A stretch of DNA of 64,000 nt from Areca catechu (Eukaryota; Streptophyta; Magnoliopsida; Arecales; Arecaceae), in NCBI GenBank assembly GCA_021397845.1, contig CM038043.1, forward strand, positions 129,252,013-129,316,012. The letters run 5' to 3'. Positions 29,301-41,564 of this stretch are shown piece after piece. The notes below the pieces were generated by a model. It made no database searches, was not told the DNA's origin, and saw nothing but the letters and a program-made list of their open reading frames with translations. The translations under genes and the position numbers were made by a program. Position 1 is the stretch's first letter; the number at the start of each line of letters is the position of its first letter.

Positions 29301-30440
29301 AAACAACAACATATACGGATCATTGAAGATGTTCCAACTGCTCCTTCAACTGGGATCCACAGTGGTACCCCATGTCTATCTGTATCCCTGAGGACCTTCA
29401 CATGCACCCTAGGTGTTGTGTTCTACCTTTGGCAGCTTGACGCTAAACCTCTTCCTGTCGTTCTTCCAGTTGAGTTCATCTTGCTCGGTAATGAGTCATG
29501 CACAACCTTATGCCTAACTTCGTCTCTGATATGCGACTTGGTTTTGTTTTCCATTGTTGATCTCCAGTCTCATTATGTCTTTACACACTCCCTCTCCTTC
29601 CTTTTGCTACAGGTCGAGGTGAGCTCGTACAGATGCTGCTTTCTATTTAGATTTGGTGTTTTGCAATCAGCTTCTGATGATCATTTCCTTTATCGTTAAT
29701 GAAGATGTTGCTTGACGCCGCACCTAATGTTTGACTATCCCTGGCGAGTGTTCCACTTTCGTTATGAATCGAGAATCCACCTCCGTGCAATGACGTCAAA
29801 AAGCAAAGCGATGCACGGGTCTTTGAATTCAAATTCCTCTGCATCTCCACCTTGAGCAAGACCCCAAAGAGAGAATGAAGGAGTTCGAATCTGTTTTTGG
29901 TTCAGAGATCATCATGGTGGTTGTTCTCTTTTTTTTTCAATGAAAGTCTAGTCTGGATCTGAAAGGTACCTACGGATATCCCCTCAGTCTCGGTCTCAAA
30001 CTAAAGCAACACAGGCGGCTTAGTTATGAAATCGACAGTTGCGGTAAGCAGTTCCTTTCCTTACACGAGGATGGTAGGTGGTGCTTTGGAGATGAGAGGA
30101 AGGCTTTTGTCATCCGTAAAGGACCTAACGGAAGACCGTGCTCCGAAGTTCACTAAGAGTTTTCTTTTAAGAACACTTGACCTTACCCCTTCTATTGAGC
30201 CATGTTTAGGTGAAATCGATAAGATTGAACCGAGGCCCGCCCGGCCACCGCCGGGGGGACAACCAGACCAACCAGTAGGGTTTCATTCCGAAGTTTCCTC
30301 CCGGGGCCCTTAAATCATTGAATTCATAGGCATAGGGGCATCCCAGGCAGTGGTCCAATGAGAAAGAAAGACAGGAGGGCAGGATTCGTCGTGGTCGGGC
30401 AAATTCATTCTGGGAAAAAAAAAAAGGAACAGAGTCACCT
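26338..30440 (+). other. Mitochondrial-type DNA (NUMT), right part
   Basis: Continuation of the block left of the Sirevirus, judged by composition and the target duplication. I find no gene with a recognisable product, no tRNA and no rRNA. Open frames at 26889-27080, 27495-27824, 28535-28747, 29418-29699 and 30026-30313 match nothing I know; the last is Pro/Gly-rich at its end and might be a fragment of a mitochondrial ORF. The right border lies between about 30313 and 30510, where chromovirus leader and LTR begin. Confidence 0.45.
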
Positions 30441-30515
30441 GAGCTACGCGAAGGGTAGCAGGATGCAGAAATTAGGGTTTGTGATCCTAATGTAGATGAA
30501 TGCTATCCTAAACCT

Positions 30516-30527
30516 GCTTTGATACCA
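30516..30527 (-). other. PBS-like site beyond the LTR
   Basis: On the minus strand it reads TGGTATCAAAGC, one base from the initiator-Met tRNA complement. It lies outside a 3' LTR, where no PBS is expected, and so suggests a tandem LTR-internal-LTR-internal arrangement. Confidence 0.55.
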
Positions 30528-30530
30528 AAC

Positions 30531-32028
30531 TGATGTGGGACGACTCTAAGATTGATAAACATGATGGAAAAATAATAAACTAATTTTTTTTATTTTTTTA
30601 TTTTTAATTTGTAGGCTAAATTTTCAAATTCAAGTAAAGACTAGTAGGATGAATAGCAATGCAAAGAATCATCATAATCGTAGGCATGCTCATACAAAAT
30701 AATAAAGCCAGGACCCAAGAATTGAGAAATTCCTGGCTTAGGATAGCTAACCTTCAATCAAAATAGAAATTAAGAGTAGGAAGGTTTGTACCAGTCAAGG
30801 ATTGAAGAACTTGCTGATGAAGGGGTCACACAGCTCTTAGATTGATGCCTGGAAGATAAAACCTTCAGTTCTTTGGATGTGAGGGCTATGTTGGGTGGTC
30901 CTGGAGGCAAAGAAGGCCTCCTCCATGGAGGGGAAACACCACGGGGATCCTGCAAGCATCAGAGGTCAGCAAGTAAACAAACAAGAAAGCAAAAGAAGAG
31001 AACTAGGGTTTGAAAGAAAGGAATTAGGGTTTCGTTTGCTGGTGGATGGAGGGGGAAGAAGGCTCTTCACTTTGGATGGCTGATGGCTACTTCTCCTTGG
31101 GAGTCTTAGGGCTTGAATGATGGTGCTTGGTTGGCCAAGGCTTGGAAGAACTAGGGCACACAAAACAACTCACACACCTCAAACACAAGAACTTAACTCA
31201 AAATTTTAGCAGGATTTTAATTCATGAATAAAGATTACTTACATAAGGGGGAGGGGTGGGGTATTTATAAATGTTTCCCAAGTCCTCTCCTAGTTGGGAT
31301 AGGATCACAAAGTTGAGAGGGAGAGGGATTACAAGTTTGCTTAAGACTAGGATAATATACTTTGAATGAAAATAAAACTAGTTCTCCTTATTCTACTTGG
31401 ATTTCTCTCCTCATTTGATTCGGTCCAAGGGCTCTCTTTGGGCTTGGGTGACAATATGGAGTTGGGATTAGCTTTAGGGCTACAAGGGGCATCCTCCTTT
31501 GGATTGGAGCACGGGCTTTGGGCCCTAGAAGCTGGGGTGCCCTAGTATCAGTATATTCCTTGGAATCTTGGTTCTGGGACTCATGGGCTTGGAATCTCTT
31601 GGCCTGGGGTGTTGGCATATTCCTGGAATAATGGGGCACCTGGCATCTGGCATATTTCGGAGCATCTGGAGGGAATCTAGCATTTGGAATGGCATCTGGA
31701 GGGAATCAGGGCATCTAGAGAGCATCTGGATGGTATCCAGGGTTCTGGGGTGTCAAACAAGAACCCATAAGCTGATGAAGTACCTCTGGCTCCTGGGTGA
31801 GGCCTGGTGGAACTCCAAAATAGGGTAATCTTCTCTCTTGTACAAAAATTGGACTTTCACTGGACTAATACTTAAGTACAGGACTCAGTAATAGACTAGG
31901 GTTGAGACAAATCAACTAGTCTCAACTTATTACAGGACTCAATCTTATTTGCTTACAAAAATGTGACACATGGCTAAGTAAACTAGATAGCACCCAGTAA
32001 TTTGTGTCTAATTTGAGTGTCCCTATCA
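30531..32028 (-). repeat. Chromovirus LTR
   Basis: About 1.5 kb from TGATGTGGG to CTATCA. The right end aligns with the LTR edge in the fuller copies (CCAATTCTCCCAGGG versus TCAATTCTCCAAGGG), just after the chromodomain. A TATA-like TTTATAAATACC lies on the minus strand near 31262-31275. The region 31600-31745 has several GCATCTGG/GAATC repeats. Confidence 0.65.
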
Positions 32029-32439
32029 ATTCTCCAAGGGCGAGAAGAACTCGGCCCCATCGAGTAAGGGTCAATTTGGCTCTCATACTGCTCTAGGAGG
32101 GACTGGGTTGAGGCACTGCAGATCCTCACCAGTTCTTCATAAGTCCTCAAATTTTGGCCGACCTTGCCAACATACCAAATACCTCTGATAGCCTCTATCT
32201 CGGGTTCCGATGGCTTGATCATCGAGGGTTCTCTCAATCTTTTCCTCACTTATTGGCCAAATTGTATGTGGACACTCTAGGATGGGTTCTCTCTCAAAGG
32301 GAGGGATAGGCTCAAGGTGCTCGCTGGGTATCACTGTTGGCTCCCTATGCTCTATAAGGTCTGAGATGTTGAAGGTGGAGCTAATACCAAAATCAGGTGG
32401 TATCTCAAGCATATAGGCATTGGGTCCAACGCTCTTCAT
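31983..32439 (-). pseudogene. Integrase C-terminus with chromodomain, frameshifted
   Basis: Two overlapping frames give the integrase tail: PNAYMLEIPPDFGISSTFN, LIEHREPTV, and then a chromodomain-like block (IERTLDDQAIGTRDRGYQRYLVCW). The end (EELVRICSASTQSLLEQYESQ, SSRPWRIDRDTQ) lies in a second frame. It matches 58661-59260. The C-terminal codons run past 32028 into the LTR. Confidence 0.75.
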
Positions 32440-33368
32440 TATTTTGAATGGGACAGCTTTGCGAGCATAAAATTCTTAACGATCATATAAACCTCTACAA
32501 AAAATTCTTTATCTCTCTTTCGGGAATTAGCCAAGTTATTATACAGTTCATTACTTATGTTCTATTTTTTTGACTAATTTTTTGATGCAAATGTTGTGCA
32601 GAGGCTAGTGTAGGTGTGGATAGATAAATTAGAATTGTGGCTTTATTGGACTTAAGACTAACGCCTAATAGACTCGACTAGACATCCCTATCAAAGGAAA
32701 GTTATTGGACTCTATGGGTCAAGACCTAACACTCTATAGACTCTTTAGGTTTATTCCAAGCATGGTATGCACATAAAGATTTACTATGGACTCCTAGCAA
32801 ATTCTATAAGGTATGCCAGAAGTAATATGCAAACCGAACATGTGCAATGATTGTATGCATTATGCTTACCTCTATAAAATGCAGGTGAATGATTAAAGAA
32901 ATATAAGAAAACTCAAGAAAAGGTAAAAAATATGAGGTGGATTCGGGGTTAGTCTGGTGGGATAGAAAGTAAGAAGGAGGTTCTGGGTTGATCGGGTAGA
33001 ATAGGAGATAAGAAGGGATTTTAGGGATGAGGCTTACACTAATGAGGTTGACCTTATGGGATTAAGGCATATCTAAAGGGCCTGCATAATGGAAGAAAGG
33101 GTCATTGATTTCAGGGAAGAGATCAAGTAGAGTCAAAGAGGTGACTGCATCTTGAGGGTACTGATTTAAAAAGATCAAGTCCTTAATAAACTGTTCTGGC
33201 TCATAAATCAAAGGACTAGGCTCTATAATTGGGTTCTCCTCTAAAGTCTCCTCAGGTAGAGTTGCAGTCACAAGATCTTGGATTTCTTCCTCTAATGATT
33301 CTTTCACTATGGGTTGGGTATGGTCAGGGTCAGCTAACTCTGGATCGGCTTCTACCTGGTCCAACCTA
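32440..33368 (-). pseudogene. Internal region of non-autonomous chromovirus
   Basis: The ORF from 33368 to 33062 has the acidic linker (LPEETLEENPIIEPSP). Farther down, near 32790-32850, the minus strand reads RFAYYFWHTL before a stop, the same gag-linker-to-integrase join as in 229-837 and 39875-40273. Between 32470 and 32780 only decayed linker sequence is seen. Confidence 0.6.
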
Positions 33369-35703
33369 TGTTGGGAATTGTGTCCCAAAGCCAATTGCCT
33401 GGGTTATAAGCGATTGAGCTAAGTATTGTACTCTCTCTTTGAATTAATAAAATATATTTTTTGGCAGCTCATCACATTTTATATTTCCCTGAAATGAACT
33501 CTTTCCATGTGATGAAGTCCTTAGGACTACACTGACTTCGTTATAGAGAGAATGTATCGAGTGGTCCTTAAACCCTGCTCACAACCAAAGGATATATTGT
33601 ACTGGACGGCAATATATCAAGTATAGGTTGTTGTAGTTCACATCGTTTGGTTGTCCTCTTGACCAAATGAGTGAGGTGACACTGATGTGATCTGCAAGTG
33701 GGATATGTGATATCTTATTGAACGTGACTCCGTGCAGCCCCTTTCTGCCAAAGGGATACTCACGATTGGATATGGGTATATGTGTCCCTCTGACCTGAGG
33801 TCATCACGGTAGCTTACAAGCAACTCCCTGTGCTTTGGTGCCGGACTACCCGAATTTTTAATCCGGTGATGGAAGGTTTCTGGGCACAGGCAAGTACTTG
33901 TGGAGCAGTGATGGACAAAGATGGAATTGACATGTCCAAACAGTTTGGATTGAATGTCTCGCAGTATCTCAATTTAGAAAATCCTCGGCCGGGGTAGTCC
34001 TAGTGAAGAGTCACTGGGCTTGCGAGGTTGAGACACGTAGTCGACTAACTCAGTCTGGGTTGGCAGCCCAATCTCAGTCGTCCTGAGCATTAGAGGTCAA
34101 AGGGATGAATTATACAGTAACCATATGCCAGAGGTTCGATAGTTTGCTCCCGCATCTTCGACCTATCCGAACACCGGGATCCATTGCTAGATGGTTTCCT
34201 GTGCTGGTACTAGAATTGTTCTAGTGCTACCGTTTAGGTTCGAACCTATGAGGTCACATGCCACAGAGGATTACTCTCTGATCTGGATACCGATTACGAT
34301 TGGAAATCATCTCAGTTTTATGGTCTCAGTATTTTTTAGCACTCTTTTCCCCGTCTTGCCCTTGTCTGTGTCAACCAAAATTATTCCGGGTTGACCATGA
34401 CTGCACCAGGATTTTTCTGAATCAATTTTGAACTGATTCGGAGCTCGTTTCGGCCTCTAATTGGTTGTGAACTAATTTTAATCCATTGAACCAATTTAAT
34501 TGGGCTTGAACCGGTTCAATTAGATTGAAGCAATAGGTTTAAATGGATTGGACCATTTTTTTGCTTGGACCGGTTTTGAACCGGTGTTCTTATTTCACCG
34601 TGTAAATGTTTTACACGTTGCTGGAAGAAACCCAAGCGCTGGAAACCAAAACGACCGAACGAACGCTGTTGCTGGGTGTCTCTTCTCCTCCCTCCACCTG
34701 TCCTTTTAACTCTTGTTAATGGCTATTTAATGGGAGAATGGCAGCCGATGTCTTTTGGTTTTCCCAGCCTCTCCATCTCCCTCTTCCCTGCTGCCTATTT
34801 AAACCTCATCAGCGCCCCTGTTTCAGCCTAAGTTATACACCGTGTGAAGAAGAAAACAGCAAGTGTGTGTTCTTCCCTTTGAGAGGCTAAGAGCTTGGTC
34901 CTTTTCACCCATTGGGTACTAGTTAGGCTGGGATTTGGAGTGTGTGAGGGAGAGAAACAAAGCCTTGTTTCTTGTGCTCAAATTCCCATTTCAGCAAAGC
35001 CCTGTTGCTGAAACTTACCGTGACCGAGTGTCTTCTTCCAGCGGCTAGCACCGCATGTGGAGAGGGATCCGAGAGCCCCGGGCATGTCTCCCCTCTAGAG
35101 GGAGTACCCTTCTACTCCTAGGAGCAAACCACGCGAGCCGGACTTGCTACTGTTGCTCAAAAACGAAGATTGAAGTTTGTTGTCCTGTTCTGCAACAACT
35201 TCCAGCAGCAGACTTTGGGCATTTTTGTACACCGTTTTTGCTGTGTTTTGGTTGCAAATCTTGGTGCCAAATCGAAGACCACTCAAACCCCTAGCTGCTG
35301 CTACAATTTGGGAGCAAACAGAGGTCCGAAAGGTGGTGTTTGGATGATGTTTTGAAAGCTCAAAACAGGGTATCCCACGGTCCAAGGAGGAAGAAGGCTG
35401 GAATAGATTTATTCCAGCTATTCTAGCCTATTCCAGGTTTATTCTAGAGTTATTCCAGACAGAATAAAGGTATGAAAAATTATTTTTTTTATCATGCATA
35501 AATAGATTTATTTGTTTAATTTTTTGCAAATATTTTTATATCATGATACATGCCTACATGCAACATGAATAGATTAGTTTTTGGACGGAGCAGTTTTTCG
35601 CTGCGCGAATTTTAAAAAAAAGTTTTAAAATCCATTTTGCTCCTGTAGCTGTTTGCATGCCTAGTGTAGGATCATGTCAAACCACCTGCACCATTTTCTT
35701 TCA
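33369..35703 (+). repeat. Left LTR of the Copia element
   Basis: TGTTGGGAATTGTGTCCC start and TTTCA end, about 2335 bp, immediately followed by a perfect PBS. Open frames inside (for example 34191-34394, 35055-35294) are not genes. The box TATTTAAACC near 34795 is a plausible TATA. Confidence 0.85.
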
Positions 35704-35704
35704 G

Positions 35705-35716
35705 TGGTATCAGAGC
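35705..35716 (+). other. Primer binding site (tRNA-iMet)
   Basis: TGGTATCAGAGC, one base after the LTR end. Confidence 0.93.
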
Positions 35717-37162
35717 CAGGTTGCATGTGTAACCTATTCCTGTATGCATGTTTTTAGATTAAAATTGGTTTAATCTAATAATGTATCCAGATTTCTTTTT
35801 GGAACCTAGTTGAGACCTTCACCATGACCGTGTGTCTTTGACACGATGCGGATCGTCTATGTTGGCCTCTTCAGAAGGATCCTTAAAAATTTTTAAAATT
35901 AAAAATGTTTTAATTTGATGATACATGTTATAGGGCATGTTTTATATGGATATGAAATATTTGTAAAATTTGAATCTTGATGCATGATTAGTTATGTAAA
36001 AATGTTTTACATTGTGACTTAATTAAAAAATGTTTTAATTAAGTGTTTGGCTTATTAAAAAATTTTAGGTTTATGAAATCTAAAACATTGCATAAGCCAT
36101 TTTGGGTTAAATTGGGTTAGCTGACTAGTTGGGTTCATCACTGGGTTAGACCTAAGTTTAGTTGAACCGGATTACAAGAAGATTAAACAAAAGTTGTTTA
36201 AGGCCCTTCTTTAAAACTATCTAATAGTTAGATTAGTTGATCTGTTCATCTAAAATGGATCCAATTAGTGGCTCAGTGGACGCCCGAGTCTTTAGGCTAG
36301 TCTGATCGAGTCTGGTAAACCGACTGGTGTCGAGGTAGGTTTGGCATTGTGATCATGGTTATATGAGGCTACCTCTTTCCTGGCCAACTTGGTTGGTGTC
36401 TATGAAAGATGGTTAATGGTGGATACTCACTCATGATCTCACCTACCTGGCTAGTCGAGTCGACCAGAACTGATTGGAAAAGCTCAATGACTCAGTTAAC
36501 CCATGTCACCCAGGTTGATCGGTCTGACTGATCTATAGGTGCCCATGGATCATTTGTTGATTTATTTCAACCCTCCTGGAATCTGATTGATTTAGTGGGA
36601 GGATGATCCATGTCTTTGTCTTTTTCTTCTGTCATAACTAAAAAAATCCTCTAAAATTATTAGGTCCTTAAAAAGACTAAGTCAAAGAGTTGATAGGGTC
36701 TTAGCCTCCCATTAAGTTGGATAGAAATGTGTCCACTAGCTTGGTGTGCATCGGCAGTTCCAAAGAACGGGTGTACATCCGACGACTAAAATTTCTATCT
36801 GATCGATGATGGTTCAGTGCAACCTCCTTAACGGGACCAGGTGGGCTGGCCAAAGTCGGGCTTGGTCTTTAGTTAGCTGGAAGCATTGGATTTGTTATTT
36901 TAATGGTTGGACCTAACCAGAGACCCGCAATAGGAGGCCCCAAGGCCGATTGGGATGTTCTCTGGGATAAAATAAAATACTGAAAATTGTTTAGGGAAGC
37001 AATTGGTTTACGAACCTACCTTTAGGCTCGTATGGGTGAGCTGGCCAAAGTCGGGCTCATGCGTGGCCTATTGGATTTCAGTACCCACTTGAAAAAGTGT
37101 TTTCACGGATTGAAGTTAGAGGCTACCAATCTGAAAAATTAGTAGGAGAAACCTTTAGACTA
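35717..37162 (+). other. Copia 5' leader, non-coding
   Basis: About 1.4 kb between PBS and gag, AT-rich at 35880-36240, with no usable ORF. The phrase GCTGGCCAAAGTCGGGCT occurs twice (near 36846 and 37031), a small internal duplication. It resumes at 44302 for about 68 bp before gag. Confidence 0.7.
37158..37162. other. Target site duplication, left (GACTA)
   Basis: GACTA precedes TGATGTAG at 37163 and is repeated at 44302-44306 after the terminal CA of the right LTR. Confidence 0.85.
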
Positions 37163-38955
37163 TGATGTAGAACGAAAGCTCTAATACCAAAAATGATGCA
37201 GAACAAAGAACAAAGAAGCGTATGCGGAAGTAAAATTAAGATTAATTTTTTTTTTTTATTTCAGAAATTGGCTTCGACTCAAAGTAAAGTTAAACTAAGT
37301 TGATGGAAACTAGGTAAGGATTGAAAGCACAATTTAGAAGAAGCTAAGTTATCAGAGTAGTTCAGAAGTAACGGATCGCTGGGGGTTGAGAAACTCCCAG
37401 ACCTAGGGTTTCGCTCTGAACTTTCAACAGGACAGAAATAGAGAGGAGAGATGGGTTACCAACCAGACAGTGATCTTCACAGAATTTGGGTGGAAGAACT
37501 CTCTCGGGCAGATTGTTGGATCCTCGGATTCGGCTATCTTCGCAATGGATCCTCCAATACTGGTCTCGTGGCTGGATCGGCTTCTCCTGGACTCAAGATC
37601 TGGGAAGAAGAAAAAAAACAAGTGATGGATTCAGAGACTCGGGGAAGGATTTACCAGTTTGTAGAACTTGAAGGCTGATGTCGCTGAGATCCGGATTCTC
37701 TTGAAGGCTGATTCGACTCCCTCTGGAAAGAGCTTTGGATCTGAAGTACCCGGACTGTAGCTGGATGCTGGTGGTCGGCCTGGACTTGGAGAGAGAGGCC
37801 ATGAGAAGTGGGATAGGCTAGGGTTTGGTGGATTGATATGGATGGTGGGCGGCTAGGGTGATAGAGTAGAAGTGGCTAACCTAGGGTTTGGGTTTTGGAG
37901 ATCTCACACCTCCTCAAGGTTCCTGGGGAACCCGGATTTACTCCCTCACGGAGCTCAACACCTGGATACAAGTGCGGAAGAGAGAAAACACAAAGTTTGC
38001 TCACAAAAAAATTTGGTTTCATTCATCTGATTTTAGAACTTACAAAGGGGTTTTAATTTATAGGACATTACAAGAGAGTAGGGTTTTACATCTTCCCATG
38101 TGGGACTAAAGGAGGGGATCTTCAAATTAGGATTGTAGGATCAATCCCTACTCATATGGCCGGCCAAATAATTCCAAAGATGATTGAGGCTTCAAAAAAA
38201 GGAAAGTGGGTGGCGCCTCCTTGTCTTGAACTCCAAGAAAATATTTTTTTCCTTCTATGCTTGGCCTTTTCTGGAAGTGTTTGGGCGCCTCTTAACCTTG
38301 CCCTCCAAGAGAAAATTTGTTTCCTTTTATATCTATCTTTAGTTGGAATGATTAGGGCGCTTCCTAACCTTGCTCTTTAAGAGAAATCTCCTTCCTTCCA
38401 TGGCTCAACCCTTTTTGGATACCTCCTTTTCTTTCTCCCCAAGTTATGACTCTTTCTAACTTTGTTTTGAGTATTTCTGGCAAGTAATGGGCGCCTCCTT
38501 GAAATTCTCTCCAAGAAAATTTCTTCCCTTTCATAGTTTGGTTCTTTTGGGAATGTCTTGGGCCGCCCCCTTGATTTGTGGACCCCTGGTTGATTTCTCC
38601 TCAATTGGCGCATGAGAGAAGGGAGCTGCTATCTGTGGTGTGGGGACCAAAACCTGCTGGATGGAGATGTGGCACCCCCTGGACTCAGGCTTATGGCTAG
38701 GAGTGTGGCTGGGAGTGTGGCGCCCACTTGCTTGGCCTTGGGAGAAAATGTAACACCCCAGGTTGAAGCCCTAGTCCACTACTGAGTCAACATGACTCAA
38801 CAAAATAAAAATTGCAGGTAATACAGACTCAAACTAAAATTGAGTTGATCAAGTCAACCCTTATTACAAGCCAAAAACCCTAATTCTTCGGGCAAGGTTA
38901 ATCAGAGATCCAGATGGAGCTCTGAAGTCTTCTCCTGAGTCTGGTGCCCGCACCA
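37163..38955 (-). repeat. 3' LTR of the non-autonomous chromovirus
   Basis: Starts TGATGTAG and ends CACCA on the plus strand. It carries a second PBS-like site (37178-37189, one mismatch), a minus-strand TATA-like box TATAAATT (38055-38062), and the last codons of the chromodomain ORF (38898-38955). The open frames in it, which also recur in the other LTR, are not genes. Confidence 0.85.
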
Positions 38956-39914
38956 ATTCTCCCAGGGTGGGAGGAACTCGACCCTGTCGAGTATGGATCA
39001 AGTTGGCTCTGGTATCTCTCCAAGAGGTCTGGGTCCAACTCTTGTAATTCTTCTCGGGAGATCCAAGAGTCATCAGAATCTGGCCTTCCTAGCCAGCGGA
39101 CCAGGTATCTTTGGTATCCTCGATTACGAGTAGAGATAACCTGATCATCCAGGATCTTTTCAATCTGCTCTTTCCTCACAGGCCAGTTTGTTGGTGGACA
39201 CACAGGGTCGGGATCACTCTCAATAACAGGATTAGGTTTCAAAGGCTTACTAGGAATCACAGCTGGCTCCCTATACTCTACTAAGTCTGTAATGTTGAAA
39301 GTAGAGCTATTGCCTAGTTCTGGAGGCAACTCGAGCACATAGGCATTGGATCCTACTCTCTTCACTACTCTAAATGGTCCAGCTCCTTTAGCATGTAACT
39401 TTCTAACGGTTCCAGAAAAAAACGCTCAGGCCTTAACCTAATCATTACATAGTTTCTCTCAACAAAAGTTTTGACTCGTCTTTGAGAATCAGCCAACTTC
39501 TTATAAGTTTCATTACTTAAAGTTATTTTGGCATGAATTTCTTTATGCAAGTCCTTTACATGCTATGCGAGTGCATCAAGAGACTTGTGTGTGTGGGCTA
39601 ATAGTGAAATCAGATCAAGTGGTGTGTGAGGCTTGTATCCATGAACAATTTCAAAGGGACTCTAGCCTATAGACCTATTGATCGAAATATTGAATGCAAT
39701 TTCAGCCCTGGACAAAATACAAATCCCAATTCCTGGTGCTCTCAATCAAACCAAAATCTAAGCCAAAGCCTAGTAAAGGGTCAAGAAAAACTAAACTAGA
39801 CTGACGACGCATTCCTAAAGAATGGACTTTATTCCAAAGGAACCCTAGGTCTAAACCTAACAAACTAAGGCTCTCTAGGTTTGACCTTGGGTCGGAGGAT
39901 GGCATGCAGAGCAT
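38898..39914 (-). pseudogene. Integrase remnant with C-terminal chromodomain
   Basis: From 39914 downwards, decayed integrase fragments are visible in changing frames (TRNWDLY near 39715-39735, then KITLSNETYKKLADSQRRVK at 39365-39550). An open frame of 155 codons follows (39365-38898): SNAYVLELPPELGNSSTFNI, LVEYREPAVI, then the chromodomain IEKILDDQVISTRNRGYQRY with LGRPDSDDSWI. Chromodomains of this group bind chromatin marks and steer integration. The catalytic core is missing or broken. The last 58 bases lie inside the LTR. Confidence 0.8.
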
Positions 39915-40665
39915 GAAAACTTATCATGGGTGCCTAGTAGGTGCCATAAGGTCTTCCAGAAGTAGGTGGCAAACCTAATAGGTTCTGACACGTGGTTCAC
40001 TCTAAAGACTTCGACAAAGTATACTTGGATGGTGTAAGAAGCATTGGAAGTCCTAGAGAAAGGGAGGAAATATGAGGTGGAGTCTCGAATTACCTGCTGG
40101 CTAAAGGTGGTGACCTGAAGGTTTGAATGGTGATCTATGAATGTCAACTGGTCATCCTTACGAAAGGAAAAGTTTGCTACTCCCAAGAATGGATCAAGAG
40201 ATGGTTCGGGGAGTAGCCTAGGACATGTGATTGCAACAGTTAAGGTTTGTTCCCTAAGCAAATAATGATCCACTTTTCAAGAAATGGATTAGAGAATGAT
40301 TCATGGAAGGGCCTATGGATGATGACCTCAAGACTTGAAATTTGACCTATGGGTGAGGAAAGGTAAACTCTATAGAAGGGTAGGTCAGTCTTGAGAAGGA
40401 AGGGATCTGGGGTCATAAGGAGGACTTCTACAGGACTGGGTGAATCAATCCGCTCAAGAAAAAGATGTCCAACTGAGGTTACGGGAGAGAGCTTAGTGAC
40501 TGAGCATGGGACAAGGTCCAATTGTAAGAGGCTTGATTCAGTCATCCTAAGGAGAGGATCTACCATAGGGTGGGCAAACTTAAACAGTTCAGTGCAAAGA
40601 TCTTCAATTGGTACTTGGGGAATGACTGTCATTAGAGGGTACGAACTAATAGCTCGGGCTAACAC
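39875..40665 (-). pseudogene. Linker ORFs joined to integrase fragment
   Basis: Two overlapping frames (40665-40240 and 40273-39875). The second ends with RFATYFWKTLWHLLGT and HPPTQGQT, matching the integrase core around TSYFWKTLWHKLGT and HPQTDGQT of 59287-59979. The upstream part is specific to the non-autonomous family; it shares the join FATYFW with 229-837 and a closely similar one (FAYYFW) with the 32.8-kb remnant. Function of the linker is unknown. Confidence 0.65.
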
Positions 40666-40739
40666 TATGAGTTCTTCCTAGGGGTATTTGACTAAAGGAA
40701 CCTGGTTCTCACAAATCTCTTGAATTTTTGAACTAGGTC

Positions 40740-41564
40740 CTACCAGTGGTTGTTTTCCAAGGTCTCCTCAGGTAAGAAACCAATAGTATCAATGTCACAT
40801 TCTTCAAGTTCTTTCCCCTCATATTCATCAACTAGACTCAAGCCAGCATCATATACTTCCTCGATGCCATCTTCAATGGGTTTCGGGTCAGTGGTAATCG
40901 GGTCAACTGATTCTAGGCTTGTCATACCTAACCATTCTTCCTCATTGGTAGGCTTAGGTTCTCCCTCATTAATGTCATCCTTAGGATTCTTACCACTTAG
41001 CTGTGCACAAGCCAGTCCTATGCATGGGCACTGACTAGATTTATGGCCTCTTTCTCCACAAAACAAACATTCTTGCGATATAGGAACCTGGGTCACACTG
41101 GGTTTCAAGCTAGTAGAGACCTTACTTGGGCATGGGTGTGGATCTAAATGGTTTGATCTAGAAGACTTGGGTTGTTGAGTGACTGGTCTAGAATATTGTA
41201 AGGACCTCTCATAGACACAATCCATACTATAGATATCATGGTTAGGCTTCCTAAGGTTATGCTCGGGATCACGGTATAAGGTCTTCCTAGGCTCCTGGCA
41301 TGGATGAGGTTGGGGCCTATTAAATTTTGGATCAGGGATCCAATTTTGATGTCTACGTTTCTCAAGTACTTGGACTTGATCCTTAAGCTGGGTAAAATTC
41401 TCATGGACTTGTTCTTTACACTGGGTAACAGTAGCAGTCAAATCCTGACTCAGTTTGTTCATACTCTCAGTAAGATTTCTAACCATGGCCTCTAAATCTG
41501 GTTGGGTTTGACTAGGTTGGTAGGGTACTCCATTCCGGGCAGACATGATGATGCAAGCAAGCAC
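40740..41564 (-). CDS. Non-autonomous chromovirus Gag-like ORF
   Basis: 274 codons. The N-terminus (QPDLEAMVRNLTESMNKLSQ) matches the gag start at 63161-63472. A zinc-knuckle-like block CLFCGERGHKSSQC lies near residue 165, followed by the acidic linker with LVDEYEGKELEE and LPEETLE. The central capsid region seen at 62476-62886 is missing, so gag too is shortened. The frame is intact and lies 0.9 kb from the PBS, so a protein could be made. It may help RNA binding, but that is inference. Confidence 0.6.
   Translation of the reverse strand: MLACIIMSARNGVPYQPSQTQPDLEAMVRNLTESMNKLSQDLTATVTQCKEQVHENFTQLKDQVQVLEKRRHQNWIPDPKFNRPQPHPCQEPRKTLYRDPEHNLRKPNHDIYSMDCVYERSLQYSRPVTQQPKSSRSNHLDPHPCPSKVSTSLKPSVTQVPISQECLFCGERGHKSSQCPCIGLACAQLSGKNPKDDINEGEPKPTNEEEWLGMTSLESVDPITTDPKPIEDGIEEVYDAGLSLVDEYEGKELEECDIDTIGFLPEETLENNHW

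Larger units (their letters stand above)
30516..33368 (-). mobile_element. Decayed non-autonomous chromovirus fragment
   Basis: Minus-strand piece: internal region (33368 down to 32029) with an acidic linker and chromodomain, then its 3' LTR (32028-30531), then a PBS-like site (30516-30527). The Copia LTR starting at 33369 cuts off the rest. RT, RNase H and protease are missing, as in the copies at 1-3930 and 37163-44301. Confidence 0.7.

Noticed and set aside
37424..38613. Many short ORFs repeated at 42798-43959
   Set aside because: They lie in the two LTRs of one chromovirus and are duplicated only because the LTRs are.
38755..38755. LTR edge at TGTTACATTTTC (minus strand) after a GGGG run
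   Set aside because: It looks like a PPT/LTR start, but the homology between the two LTRs continues 200 bp farther to a CA end with a matching GACTA duplication at 44301, which is stronger evidence.
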